Shown one piece after another: positions 50,066 through 62,507 of a stretch of DNA of 64,000 bases. Below the pieces are notes generated by a model. That model did no database searches and had not been told where the DNA came from. It saw only the letters and a program-made list of their open reading frames with translations. How positions within the stretch are numbered: position 1 is the stretch's first letter; every line of letters begins with the position of its first letter. The stretch is from the NCBI RefSeq assembly GCF_030247185.1, contig NC_080572.1, positions 85,696,435 to 85,760,434 of the forward strand, read 5' to 3'. This DNA is from Malaya genurostris (lineage: Eukaryota; Arthropoda; Insecta; Diptera; Culicidae). Made by a program: the position numbers and the translations under genes.

Positions 50066-53000
50066 GCATCGACAAAAACGTGAACTTAATTCTCTAGCTG
50101 TTAAACCGTAAATCCGATATAAATTGGAGAACTCTTTCACAAAAATATACCTCGTGATTTGATCACAATAAAAAATGTGCAAAGCCTACTACGATAAAAG
50201 TTCATTTCAACAACTTTTTTCCCTTAAGAGGTAGAAAAACGATGTCTTCTAAAAAGTTTTAGAACTTCTAACGAGAAAAAACTTTGCCGAAGCTAAAATT
50301 CTAACGCAAAATTTTTCGGATATATGAAGCATTTTCTTTTGAAACCACATAAAATCAATTTTTTGTACATAACTTTTTTCGCAATTATTTTCAGTGTCTA
50401 CTATGTTCGAGACAATTACTAACAACGTAAAATTACACATTTTTGTTGAAGACTGCGCACGGTTTGGCCTTTTCCCTAAAAAGTTATTTAACATTTAAAC
50501 TTTCATATACACTTACTTTAACTACTGATAGGAAGCAGAGTCGCAGACCAAAAGGCACATAAATATACTTTTTGGAAAGCTTAAACCAAGTAATATAAAG
50601 ATACAAATTTTAAATTGTGTAAATAAGACAACGAATTATAGAGTGCTTTTTTGACCATTTTCTTAGCAAATACATTTACTAAAACGACTATTTTTGGTTT
50701 AATAAAAAGAGGTGCAATGGTGTTATGATTGAATATAATTTCATGATGCATTTTTGTATGCAATTAATCAAACTAAAGAAGCATGTTACGTGCTCATTAA
50801 ATTTCGACAAGTTTTACTTATTCTTTTAATAGAATATTCCTTATCCGTTCCTTTTTGTAAAACCATGTCGTTCTACGAAATACGGTTTTATGAATTAAGC
50901 CATACACAGAAAAAAATAATGAAATTCACACGATTTCTAAATAAATAGTACTATTAAATGGACATCAGTTGAATCAAAAACTCGATTCAAAATCATCCTC
51001 GATGTTAAAGTAAATTGGAATACATTAATTTCAATGAACATGACCGTTTATTTATATTGACAATTAGTTTTACTTTTAAAGTATATTGAAAAATGAAGCC
51101 CAGTGAAGTAACTTTATATTAAATTTCCTGCACTGTTGGTGTTGGTAAGAACAGCACCAAATACAAATAATAATACCCCTAGGTTCCATAGAAACTATTC
51201 GCTATTATTTGGTTCACCAAAAACGAATAAGTTAGCCTGGCCCTTTGTTCCATTCAGGCTTGACAAGTGAGTGATACTTAAAATATTTCTAACGGGCAAC
51301 ATAATTCAATGTTGCTATGGATAAATAGGTTTTGTTATTTTTGTATAAACAATCTAGAAATTAAAAACCAGAAATGCATTCTGTTATATGGACTTCCAGG
51401 TAGCTTACAAAAAAACTAGTAAATTTGTAATATTCTCTCATTTTTAGTTCCCGATACTACTCCCTTGCTAACAGAAAAAAGTAATAATGATGAAGCAAAT
51501 ATAGAGTACACAAATTTACCCATCTGTTCACACTTCGAAATAGGCTAACAGCTTAGGATCGGGATCAATGCTTAGTACAATTTCTTAAAACACATAGTTC
51601 ATACTTTCAAACATTTAGAAATGGGATTCTAGCTGGAAATATGCCCAGACGTGCTTAGAATATTTCTAGCCAAAAGCTTCATTTGAAATGCTGTAAATTA
51701 TGGACAAAGATTATTTTCAGACAATGGTTTGTATTTTACTCAAGATAAATATTAGGATGTGGAATCAGGAAAAAATGCTCATCTATGATTTTACAATGAT
51801 TTAATTTTGCTACATTTTTATATATTCAATTCATCCAAATACATATCTTCATATTCTCGTGTCGCACAGTTCGCTAAACCTATGTTACGATACCTCAGCA
51901 TCGTACGATGTTACGATACCTCAGCATCGTAGATATCGTACGTAAACTCTAGTTTCCAACCAGTTGTTCCAATTTTGCACGAGAGAACTTCAAATTCATT
52001 TTTTTTTTTTGCCCCGGTCCATCTATTGTGAAATAAATGATCAAAACGCCTCATAAAAACTTAAAACACTCAATTTGAACTGCTCTGCACTGACGAGTCT
52101 AAGACGAAACGTAAAGAACAGTTTAAAACACGCAGTTTAGCTTACTTTACAATTGTTCTCAGCCGCATTTTTTTCGATTTAACCGCAGGTGTCAGGATGA
52201 TAAACAATAACTATGGAGAACTTAGAGTGCCTATAACCAAAGTGACGACATCTCATCCGTAATGTTGGCTACAATTCAAAACATTCAATTAGCTTTACAT
52301 TGAATTGACAGGTCGTTTGCTCGTTTGGAACTGGTAGCTGTCATTCCAAACGAACAGCTGTCGCCACTCTGATTATAGTCACTCTAGGAGAACTGAATCG
52401 CACCTCACAGTGATGCCAGTTGTATAGAAAATTGTCAAAGTACACTGTCACTCTACCTTGACAGTGTACCACGTAGCACAAATTGTGTCGTCGAAAATTT
52501 GTCAGAGCATTCCGTATTATAATTTGTATTTGGCAGCACTGCATATTATTTTTAAGAACACAAAAGAGTTGGTTGATAATACAAATGCTGGAGCATTTGG
52601 TCGATGATAATATTACAATAAAATGCGTGAGTGGTTCAATGTTACATACAGGCGTACACGGCAAAGTATCAAATCAAATTATGTAAATTATGAGTCTAGA
52701 CATTTTTTAAAAGAAAAATGCCTGAGCTCCAGTATAAAAACGTGCACAGACTGATAATAAATAATGATAATAAACAAAAAAAAAGTTTGTTTAGTTTTAG
52801 GGAATCTGTTGCCTTACTGTAATTCTATTACATTTTCTACTGAAGTCGGTAATATCTCGCGATTTTTTTGTGATAACGGTCAATAAGACACCTATCAACA
52901 TTCACTTTGAAGAGGAATCCCGAAAAACTCGGTACTCGCTGAGAGTAAGTCATAATAGTAAGCTATAGTGAAAAGTCTTCTCTTTCGTCTGGTGTTAAAA

Positions 53001-53772
53001 CGAATGCTCTATTTTTTATACCTGGACTGCAATTTCTTGCAAAAGTTTTTGCCTAAAGGTAACTCTGTCGATATCACAAATAACGCGTGATATGAAGATA
53101 AACAATTTTATTAATGTACGTTTTTCATAAGAAAATGGACAAAATAGCACTCTTCATTTTATTGTCTCATTCACTAAATTTAAAAAGGCCACGCTACACA
53201 CTTCGTAACTTTATATTACTTGATTTAAACTTTCCAAATAGTATATGTATGCGTCATTTGGTCTGCGACCCTGCTTCCTATTAGTAGTTAAAGTTAGTGT
53301 ATATAAAAGTTTAAATGTTGAATAACTTTTTAGGGAAAAGGCCAAACCGTGCACAGTCTTCAACAAAAATGTGAAATTTTACGTTGTTAGTAATTGTCTC
53401 GAACATAGTAGACACTGAAAACAATTGCGAAAAAAGTTTTAAAAACGTTTTTGTTTTCAAAAAATTGATTTTAAGTGGTTTTAAACGAAAATGATTCATA
53501 TACCCGAAACTATATGCGTTAGACCTTTAGCTTCTTCGGCAAAGTTTTTTCTCGTTAAAAGTTGTTCTAAAACTTTGTAGAAGACATTGTTTTTCTATCT
53601 CTTAAGGGAAAATAGTTGTTGAAATGAGCTTTTATCGTAGTAGGCTTTGCACATTTTTTATTGTGATCAAATCACGAGGTATATTTTTGTGAATGAGTTC
53701 TCCAAAGGAACTATGTATGTCGGATCAACGGTTTAGCAGCTAGAGAATTAAGTTTACGTTTTTGTCGATTCA
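50066..53772. repeat. Foldback pair: about 540-bp inverted arms around 2.6 kb
   Basis: Arm 50066-50605 matches the reverse complement of 53208-53772. Outer ends are cgacaaaaacg/cgtttttgtcg; inner ends are aagtaatataaag/tttatattactt. The arms are diverged (many small differences), so the structure is old. It is either one foldback element or two MITEs in opposite orientation. Between the arms, about 51120-51330 is homologous (inverted) to about 55130-55320. No transposase seen. Within the interior, 52442-52470 holds a perfect 11-bp-arm hairpin (gtacactgtca). Confidence 0.75.
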
Positions 53773-53890
53773 AACGACCGTGCGATGGTGGTGATAATTA
53801 AATTGTCCAGCTGCAGATCTGCGCAGGATGCAAATTAGATTTATACTGGCACTAGCTGCGTGAAACGGTTCTCTTTGAATATTCGTGGCA

Positions 53891-54307
53891 TAGGGTTGCG
53901 CAACAGAACCTGACACATTTTGTTCTCCGGTTACACTGGAATCAAACAAGGGAGAGAGAAACCGAACACGTTCAACATTCTCTGGTGTCCGGACAGTCGG
54001 AACGAGGTCACAGAACATGTTTTACAATTTTTTTCATCCACAGCTGTACAGTATTACGCGAAAGCACCGACATTTTCGGCTTTAGTTTCAAATGATTTTT
54101 TTAAACTCACGAACAGTTGTGACGTACGACTGATTCGATACGATACGCGGTGAGCGACATTCCAGTACTCCATGATGGAAAGGTACTAAACGAAATAAAC
54201 CTCCATTATTCTACTTCCCGATGCCGAGTTCGGTTTCTCACTCCCTTTGATTGGTTTCAGTGTAACCGGAGAACACAATGTGCCATGTTCCTTTGTGCAA
54301 CCCTGTA
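53891..54307. mobile_element. MITE with ~80-bp inverted ends (about 415 bp)
   Basis: Left end tagggttgcgcaacagaac and right end (reverse complement) tacagggttgcacaaaggaac continue as inverted repeats for about 80 bp, including ctccggttacact and aatcaaa-ggga-tga. Probable TA duplication. No coding capacity. Confidence 0.82.
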
Positions 54308-54459
54308 TTACATGTTTTCATCCAAGATGTGGGAACTAACGAGATCAAAAATATAACAAGCAGTATTTATTAACTGCTATTTTAATGTGCCTATTTTAAT
54401 GTACGAAAAAAATTTCATGTTATCGTTTATAAAAATAAACTCAAATATTTTGCCCTAAA

Positions 54460-54929
54460 CAAAGCATCATTCGAATCACATTTCTTTTTTTTTCATGGAA
54501 AACATTGAGAAACAAGTCGTTGAAAAAATAGGAAATGTTTCCGAGGTGGCGTTTTAGAAATCATGATTTGCGGTGTTCACTGCATTTCAGCGCAGAATTC
54601 TCAGATGTAAAAAATCCAAGTAACATAGTTGTAGTAGAAGTTTTTATAAACCCCTTGATTTTTTTTTAATTTTTGGTGGTTGTTTAAATTCTGAGATTTT
54701 CCATGCAAAAATCCGCAATTTTGTTGCTGTAAAACCGCCACAAAGTAACAAAAAACGAGAAGGAAAACGTTGGAGTTGGGTATTTTATAGGTAGAAAGTG
54801 AGTGGAAAGTTTGAAAAAATGATCAAGTATTATTAAATGACGATGGACACAGACTTCGAGAAAAGCGCCTATAAAGTTATTGTCTATCAAATCGAAGGAA
54901 ACAATTAATTTTTCTAGGGGGCGCGTAGT
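54460..54929 (+). repeat. Diverged dispersed repeat, copy B (~470 bp)
   Basis: Direct homologue of 45411-45921 (shared aaatcatgatttgcggtgt and gaaggaaaacgttggag). The same orientation at about 9 kb distance indicates two copies of one family. Confidence 0.85.
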
Positions 54930-57065
54930 GTCCAACACTATCGACAAATCATATTTTTTTAAAAAGATTTTCTTTGATATCACTATTCTGTTTGAAAGTC
55001 GAAAGTTTCGGGTATTATTTCATGCAAAGAGTTGAGTGATAAACGCGGAAACCGCTTGGTAATTGATAGAAGAGAAAGTAAATAAAGAGAAACTGTCACT
55101 TGCTTATACGCCCTTTTGAAAAATTAACCGAGAAATAATAAAATCAACATACCCATAGCAACATGAATGTTGCCATTCAGTAACATTTTCAGTAACTTTC
55201 GCTTGTCAAAGCTGAATAGTAAAAATGGACTAGGCCAACTTGTTCTTTCGGTGAACCATACATTGACGATACGTTTGTATGGGGCCTAGAGGTATTATTA
55301 TTTATATTTGCTTCTACCGCGCCCGTTGCATTCACAAAAGCTGGCAGCATTGCTTCCAAACTTTCGATGATGTACGAAAATCGTTCGTCAAAAGATGAAG
55401 ATATTGTGTTGGAATCGAGAGCCAATACTATGATATTCATCATCATTCTTGAATACTCGATTATTTTAGATGAAAAAAACATTTAAACTCTCGCACCTGG
55501 TATTAATATATAGCTTGTGGATTTGGCTTCAAAGGGACGAGTTGAGTGTTAAGCAGCTCTTACACGATCATTTAAAGTGTCATTTTTAAAGAGTAATGTC
55601 ATTTTTAATGTACGTGTAAGCAAAGATAAACTCAAGATTACAATGTCTCACATGATCCATTGAAAAATGTTGGGTCAGTAAACGTGAACCAGTAGGCTCA
55701 GTAACAATGTAATTTTATTGACTCAATATAGTTCGTACTGTTACTTGATATATTTTCCAAACATAAACAAACATTATCATGGTTACGATGCAAGATTGTT
55801 GTTTTGGTTCAAAAGACTAAAACTGAAAGTGAACCGAATTCACCGAGGGGTCCGATTTAAATGATACATGAGAAATCTCAGGCTTTATCGTTGTTCCAAC
55901 CACTTTAATAAATGAGCAAACTCAAAAGTTTTATTTGAGAGATCAAATGTAAAAATGAGAATCAAATGTGGAAACACTACATCAAATATTGATAAATAAT
56001 ATCATGGTACGATAGCAATGTGCAAGGATAAACATACAAATGAAATCATATAGTAAACACAACTACACGACCAAAGGCTCCTGGCAAACGTTGAATATAC
56101 TCAAATACCAACCTTGATCAAACAGAAGACACACTTCATTCCATCGTCCGGCCGAGAGGCTGATTTGGTTATGTACAATACTAAGCCCACCTAGAGAACG
56201 AACATCCTTATCCGTTACAATTCTTTCTTTCACATTTCTCAAAACTAATGACTAGCTGTGTATACTTGTATCCAACCGACATCGTGCAGCCTTCAGGGAT
56301 GGCCATGGGAACTCTGCTGAGAACCGGATGAGAAATGCTTTCTATTGTATTTTTTTTCTAAAAACACAAGACATTGAAAACACGTCCACAGTTTCGGTTA
56401 ATGGGAAGAGGTTTGTGTAGAACACAAGACGAATGGGTGGGGATTTGTTCCCAATGTTCCCATACCAAATAAAAATCTGTATGCAAAACAAAAGCTTTCC
56501 TTCCATTGGCGTAGTTGGACCCCACTCGTCATCAGCGCTAGGCATAAGTTGTCTGGAAATAGAGCTCGGCTCGCATATTGTGCAGTATTGTGCAACAAAA
56601 CTGAAATATTAATTATCCGCACCAATCTTTATGACATTCTTATGAAAAAGTGTTATTTATTTAATTCAAATAACCGTATCAAATTACTCATTAACTTCTA
56701 CTATTTTTTTTTCATTGGTTTTCAAAAAAGGCAACGGAAATCAACAGGTTCGTGAATTTATTACCACGCTTCACCACCTGATACGGATCCTCGTAGGGTC
56801 ATACACGAAATTGCAAAACAATCTCCCAATTTGGGGGCTTCGTAGAATAACCTAATTTTAGGTAAAGTGGCTAGGTAGGTAGTTCCCGTAAGGCACGTGC
56901 AAAAGAATGATGATACGTTTTGCTCTTTGTATTTTGACAACAATCGAAGGATCGAATCAAATAAAAGATTAAAAAAAAACTTAAAATTTAGTAAAAAGAA
57001 ATCAATTAATAGATAGTTTTTTATTTTCCGTGTAGGGTCGTGTTCAAGAGGCATTTTCACCGAAT
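54930..57065. other. Unassigned 2.1 kb with two small repeats
   Basis: About 55130-55320 is an inverted, diverged copy of about 51120-51330 (landmarks gcttgacaa, ggttcacc, aggtattattattt). At 55558-55616 there is a solitary ~60-bp palindrome of the 44451-44886 family (ttacacgatcatttaaagtg). No gene is recognised elsewhere. Confidence 0.5.
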
Positions 57066-57420
57066 TCACTCTGACACATGAATACAAAAATTCAACTCTG
57101 CTGCGCTGAAATATTTCGGCTTGGTTTCAGTGTCGAAGTTTTCGAACGAACAATGCAACTGTTCGCAAAAATCCGTGTAATCAATTTGAGAGGTAGAAGA
57201 ATCGAAGAATTCACCAGGAATACACGAACTTTGCCCATAGAACAAGTCCACTGCCGAACACTTTAAGTCGTTGCAGTATGCAACCCGTAGTCCAATCATA
57301 ATCTACGGTAATTCGATGTACCAATCTTTCGGGTTCACGTACATGATTGTGGCCTTTAGTGTCCTGTGGAATCGTTCCACGGTCCAGTTATCTTGCGGAT
57401 GATACGCCCCAACTAACCAA
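57066..57420 (-). pseudogene. Ty3/gypsy integrase, C-terminal core remnant
   Basis: On the minus strand the block reads AYHPQDNWTVERFHRTLKAT, containing the catalytic Glu (VERFHR). After one stop it continues LKCSAVDLFYGQSSCIPGEFF, the typical gypsy integrase downstream segment (normally a P-A-E-L-V-Y-G block). The adjoining upstream part is found at 59085-59192. Truncated; no LTRs seen. Confidence 0.82.
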
Positions 57421-57816
57421 AAGTTCGAATATGGTTTAAGTAACTTACGAAGTCCATGAGTAGAATTCTTAGCAGCCCCTTTTTGAAGTTATTATCCACA
57501 CTTGAAAATTCGCGAGACGCAACCGAATCAACTTCTAAAATACACTGTTCAGTTGCTATGCAGTGAGAGTACAAAATTTGTTCTGTACTATCAAGTTGCC
57601 AAAAGTACCACACATGCTCTCAACCAGCCACACATGCTCTCAACCAGCCACACATGCTCTTAGTACACGCGGAACTTGTTCTGTACTTCGAATTTTCAAA
57701 AATTACCACGTGTTTTCTTCGGTAGCTAGAAAGTTCACGCGGAATATGTTTTATTCTTTCAAGTTCTCGTGAGTTCCGCGTGTACTTTCAAGGACCAACA
57801 AAGTGAATGTTTTATG
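57421..57816. repeat. Small insertion-like block with a 20-bp tandem repeat
   Basis: Three copies of cacacatgctctcaaccagc lie at about 57609-57662. Two gcggaac-ttgttctgtac-type segments (acgcggaacttgttctgtac and acgcggaatatgttttattc) suggest a MITE that helped to split the gypsy integrase. Confidence 0.5.
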
Positions 57817-57818
57817 TA

Positions 57819-58406
57819 GGGTCTTATAAAGCGCCCCTGCTAGCCAAAATGCCCCCTTTCTTTTCTTAAGCATTGAAGACTTTTCTAAACCAAAGTTTTA
57901 TCACTAACACTATCTTTTCGTATGATCTTTCTGCTATGCAAGTTTGGTGGTTGTCGTTTGCAGGAAAGTATGAAAAAACTAAAAATTTCATTTGGCAGCT
58001 TTTCGATGTAAAGTCTTGTTTCGATTAAATAGATGTTTTATCTGCCATTTCTTTGACATACTGATTATCTCAAAACAGTAACTTTATGGACATTTCAAGA
58101 AGCATAATGCATCATAGTTGTGGGATAAAATGTATTTTGTTGTGTGTCATGCCACTGATTTGTTGTGAGACATATTTTACGGCTGCTGGGGCATTATGTC
58201 TGAGGCGAGCGAAAAAACTAAGAATATGGCCGTTTTGGAAAATGTGTTTATATCAATCAATTCTCATCTTTTCTATTGGAGTCATTGAAAATTATGTTCC
58301 TCATCCGTATTACAATGAAATATTTACATTCTCGAGGAAAATATATCAATACACTTGGAAATATCTCAATGTTTTCTTAAGGGGGACATATTATAACACT
58401 TTACCC
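57819..58406 (+). mobile_element. MITE, copy 2 (588 bp), flanked by TA
   Basis: Inverted relative to 36078-36699. Ends gggtcttataaagcgcccc (left) and, as complement, gggtaaagtgttataatatg (right) are related inverted repeats; TA lies at 57817-57818 and 58407-58408. It interrupts the gypsy remnant. Confidence 0.85.
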
Positions 58407-58444
58407 TAATTGTGGAACTTCTGGTTGCTTGGGTCGGTTGTCTC

Positions 58445-59064
58445 AGGCTGAGAACCATTTCGCGTTTAATTTTAACTTTTGGTTAAAATCTGACACTCAA
58501 GCGATTAGTTTGATGTTGTCAAAAATAACCCTGCTCGAGAGCATGGTTATTTTTGACAAATCGATGGTTATTTTCCGACACTGAAAAAAACCTTGCAATG
58601 AAAATTCTAATATTATTTCTTTAGTTGAAATTATTTCCAGTGGAAAATAAACCCAAATAACTTTTCGTCCGTCAAATTTTGAAAAGGACCGCAGTTTTAG
58701 TTAAATTCAACTACTCGACACAAAATAACCGCTCAAGTGTCAGATTTCAACCAAAAGTTAAAATTAACCGCGAAATGGTCCGTAGCCTTAGTAAACGAAA
58801 CCGTCACACTTGTATAAACCAATTAGAACGAACCTAAACCGAACAAAAGTAATACTCGATCGAGTAATGTTCGAAAATTTAACAACTCGTACGAATGATA
58901 TTCGAGTTCATACCCAACTCGAACGGAATGCAGAAGGGAAATTGCACATTCGATCGGAATATTTCGAATCGATCGACGTACAGAATAGGGGTGAAAATAA
59001 CCGCTCAAGTGTCAGATTTCAACCAAAAGATAAAATTAACCGCGAAATGGTTCACAGCCTCAGT
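58445..59064. mobile_element. MITE with ~60-bp inverted ends plus an extra half copy
   Basis: Left end aggctgagaaccatttcgcg with ttaacttttggttaaaatctgacac (two stretches, 58445-58500). The inverted partner at about 58727-58789 includes aagtgtcagatttcaaccaa and cgcgaaatggtccgtagcc. A third copy of that right end is at 58994-59064. The structure suggests one complete MITE (58445-58789) and a partial second. Confidence 0.78.
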
Positions 59065-59084
59065 GTACGTGGTTAACGCCATTT

Positions 59085-59192
59085 AAGAGAACTTGTGGAA
59101 CAGCTCCGTTTTAAATTGACGTCCCTGGTCTGTTGTAATGATTTCAAGGACACCAAACCTTGCAATCCAGTTAGAATACATCGCTTGTGATG
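59085..59192 (-). pseudogene. Ty3/gypsy integrase, part containing the second catalytic Asp
   Basis: The minus strand reads SQAMYSNWIARFGVLEIITT followed by DQGRQFKTELFHKFS and then a stop. This is the segment directly preceding the 57066-57420 part in gypsy integrases; about 1.66 kb of MITE DNA now separates them. The N-terminal side is cut off by the LINE tail at 59198. Confidence 0.82.
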
Positions 59193-59197
59193 TAGTG

Positions 59198-59935
59198 TTT
59201 TTTATTTATTTATTTATTTATTCACAATCAACAGACACAATTTGGTCCTAATGATAATTCCTAATAATCGGAAAATTTGTACGTATTCTGCTTCGTGACA
59301 CATTAAAAATCATACCCAGATGAAAAACAGTTGAACGATCTCTGTAAACCAATAATAGAACCATTTGCGCAATAGTTGGTACGTCGTATAGGAAGTCGAA
59401 GAAAAGCACTGTTGCGGAGAGCTCTGGGTCGCACATTAATATTAACTTCGTTGAGCAAAACGGGACAGTCGATCCTACCGTTGAATATATCTGCTATTAT
59501 CAAAGCGCGTGATAATTCTCGTCGCACTTGTAATGTGTCGAGACCGATTAATAACCCACGACTTTCATAACTAGGCAGTTGATGAGGTCCACGGCAATCG
59601 GCGAAGAGCGAAGCGAACAAATCTGCGCTGTATTCCCTCAATTCTATGAGCACCGTTCAGGTAGCATGGGTTCCAAACTGCCGAGCAATATTCGAGAGTT
59701 GAACGAACAAGCGAACAGTAAAGCGATTTTAGACAGTCTATGTCTGTAAAGTGCTTAGTCATTCTCATTAAGAATCCTGTAACTGATGTGATGCTTGAAT
59801 GTAAGTTGTTCATCGAGATGGACGCCAAGATCCTGTGTTTGCTGTGATGTCCATCAGTTGAACTACCTCCGGCCAGCGAGTGAAAAGCTATCCGCATTAG
59901 GCCGATCCGACCGATCCGAGCTCTTCGGCGTCTAC
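59198..59935 (-). pseudogene. CR1-like LINE, 3' end of RT with (AAAT)n tail
   Basis: On the minus strand: a VTGFLMRMTKHF-like segment, then LKSLYCSLVRSTLEYCSAVW, then after a one-base shift near 59595 PHQLPSYESRGLLIGLDTL and GRIDCPVLLNEVNINVRPR. This is the C-terminal part of a mosquito CR1/T1-type reverse transcriptase. The 3' end is a short (aaat)n tail (plus strand ttta repeats, 59198-59223). At least two frameshifts; 5'-truncated. It inserted into the gypsy integrase. Confidence 0.75.
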
Positions 59936-60013
59936 GTTCAGCCATAGCCATAGCCGAAGCAGAGAAAAAGTCAACACCGGAGAGCTCGGATCGGTCTAAT
60001 GCGGATAGCCTTT
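59883..60013. repeat. Imperfect ~35-bp inverted repeat
   Basis: aaagctatccgcattag and accgatccgagctctt (59888-59930) pair with gagctcggatcggtctaatg and cggatagccttt (59979-60012). A 9-base insertion (gccgatccg) bulges the left arm. It lies at the 5' junction of the CR1-like fragment. Confidence 0.8.
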
Positions 60014-61546
60014 TAAACGGATCATCATCGATATTGTTGCTGCAGCACTAACCTGCAATTCACTGGACAGTCTAGTGCAGCGAAGATTCCGAGTGACGTC
60101 AGGAGCTCATAACAACAGAATATCTCTTTTAATGTGGAACATATTTTTGTTTTCTATATAGGGGTGCAAACTAGAAACTCAAGAAAAATACACGTATAAA
60201 AGTGGTCAGGTTTTGAACAATTACAGCTCAGTCAATTTTGTAAAAATTATTAATATCATGTCACCATTTGATTGGAAATATTTCTACGTATTGATTTGAA
60301 TGTTCATAGCCATGTATTTTTAATTGTATATCATTGAAATGTTGATTAATAGCTAGCAGTGTCCTATTTTGTCTGCAAAAAATCTCCGGCATACCGGATT
60401 TCCCTGCCATAGTCGACGGTTTTGAAGGAGTAAGCAATATATCAAAGGGAAAGCAGCGCTCTGATTGGTCAATCGATGCAAAAGCAAAGCTGTTGGAAGC
60501 ACGCGAAGCTACCCTCTCAGCAGGCCGTTCAATTTTGTTGGTTTTTGAGCGCTTGTTGAACGACATATTGCACGAAATATTCGTTCAATTTGCTGGAACG
60601 GTTTGTTGTTGTTTTTTCTCTTGCAAAAATAGTGTGAAAATTAAGTGTTACCTTTACATAGAAAGAAATTTACATAGAAAGAAAATTTGTTGTTATTCTA
60701 CGAGAAGTAGAAGTATTGTGCAGGTATGTATTGTTAGTTTAAACAAATACGTGGAAAAAACTTCAGAAAATCTGCAGTAAAACTAGTCCAACGGGGCTCC
60801 AACTTCCCATGTTAAAAATGGCTCAACAATGGACCTCTGTCTGCCGGGTTTGTTGAACGAAAAAAATGGCATTCGGTTCAACGTTCTGTTTCAAAATCGG
60901 CAAACGAAGGTCCATTGTTGTCCTCCCGTTGAACGATTGATTGGACTTTCATTGGACCAATGATCCAAGGTATTGGACCAATGAAGGACCATCGTTGAAC
61001 GTTTTTTTCTAAGTGGGTATAAATATAAGCAAAATTATAGCTAAGGTTTCAGTGCTACACGTAGCTTGCTAGAGGTAGGTTGTTGCTAGACAGCAAAACA
61101 AAAAGTGCCATAAAACGATTTGAAGCTTTAATTGCTATGCTCTGATCTTGTGCCATGAAAGATTGGATGAAATCCCATGTTATGTCGTTTCGCATGAGAA
61201 ATTGACAACTACCCCAGGGTAAATTTTGAGTGCATCAGATTAATTTCTTATTTAAATGAGATGTACTTGATTGATAATAAGAAAATGAGAAAAAAGTTTA
61301 TCGCTTCAACCGAAATCGCAGAATGGTAGTAATGGTAGAGAAACGCTATAAAAATAACTACTTGCACACAAGCTTGGCGAAAAGAAGCTTAAATATCGAT
61401 ATCTGTATCGCAAGCATGTACAAACATATAATTGCCTACATTTGGGCTATTGATGTAATTTCGTCGGCTAAAAATCAAATACAAATCATGACAAATATAG
61501 TCTATATTCTGGGTTCGCGTGTTCGGTGTTGGTTGATAATAAAGAC
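60014..61546. other. Unassigned 1.5 kb
   Basis: No gene recognised. Around 60820-61010 repeated gttgaacg and attggacca words form short inverted and direct repeats, possibly a decayed MITE. Confidence 0.4.
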
Positions 61547-62507
61547 TAAGGGGCCGTCAATAAAAGACGTCAAACTTTTTTGACGATTTTTCACTCCCCC
61601 TCCCCCCTTTGTCATAAATTGTCACAGAAGCAAAGACCACCCCACCCCCCTATATCACATGTCACGAATTCAAAATAAATAAAATTCATCTCAATACATT
61701 CAATATGTATGACAAACCATACAAATATGAGGGAAAAATCGATATACATATATTATTGTTTTAGGTAAAGAATAATATTTTCTTAGTGTAGCATACAGGG
61801 CTGAGAAAATAAAGACCAAAACCTCATCAAAACGAGATCACTGCCGGAGAATCTTTTCATTATCAGTTGATCAGTGAAATTTAAATCACCGATCAAAATC
61901 GGTACTGATCTTCCGCCACACAATGGGTAGTGATTTTGAGCTAAAATGATTCTTGATTTATGTAAGTTCAATCATTGGATGATTCGATAAGCTTTGATGT
62001 TGGTGGAGGAAAATCACTTATGATCAAGATAAGACATAACATGATCTACGTCTGAAATCGTTGATCTCCCGCCCTTTTTCAAATGGAGTACAATTAAATA
62101 AACTGCATCAGAATCAGATAAGAGAAATTCTTATGATGTACTATTATCAATGCTAGAAAATCAAATTACTGAAAAAATTGTCAGTGCATAACTTAAGTTA
62201 AACCGATTGAAGGAATCTTTTTCTTTTTTACTCATATTTGGCAAAATTTATTAATTTCGCTAATTTACTCGCTCCTCCGTGCACTTTTGCTGATCACAAC
62301 AGAAATGATTTCCTGCATCACTCATTTCCGAATTTACAAGAAGAAGCTTTTACATCAACAAATACACGTTTTCCTATAGAATGTAAACGTTTATTGTAGA
62401 GATTTTTTCAGGAAATAGGGCACAGCAGTAATATAACTAGGTATTTCAAAAATGCGCTCATTGAAAATATTGGACGTCACATTCCATTCTTTTATGGACA
62501 GCCCCTA
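61547..62507. mobile_element. MITE with ggggc(c/t)gtc-ataaaag ends (about 960 bp)
   Basis: Left end aaggggccgtcaataaaaga and, as complement of the right end, ttaggggctgtccataaaag. gacgtca occurs near both ends. No transposase. A common type of terminus in insect MITEs. Confidence 0.75.
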
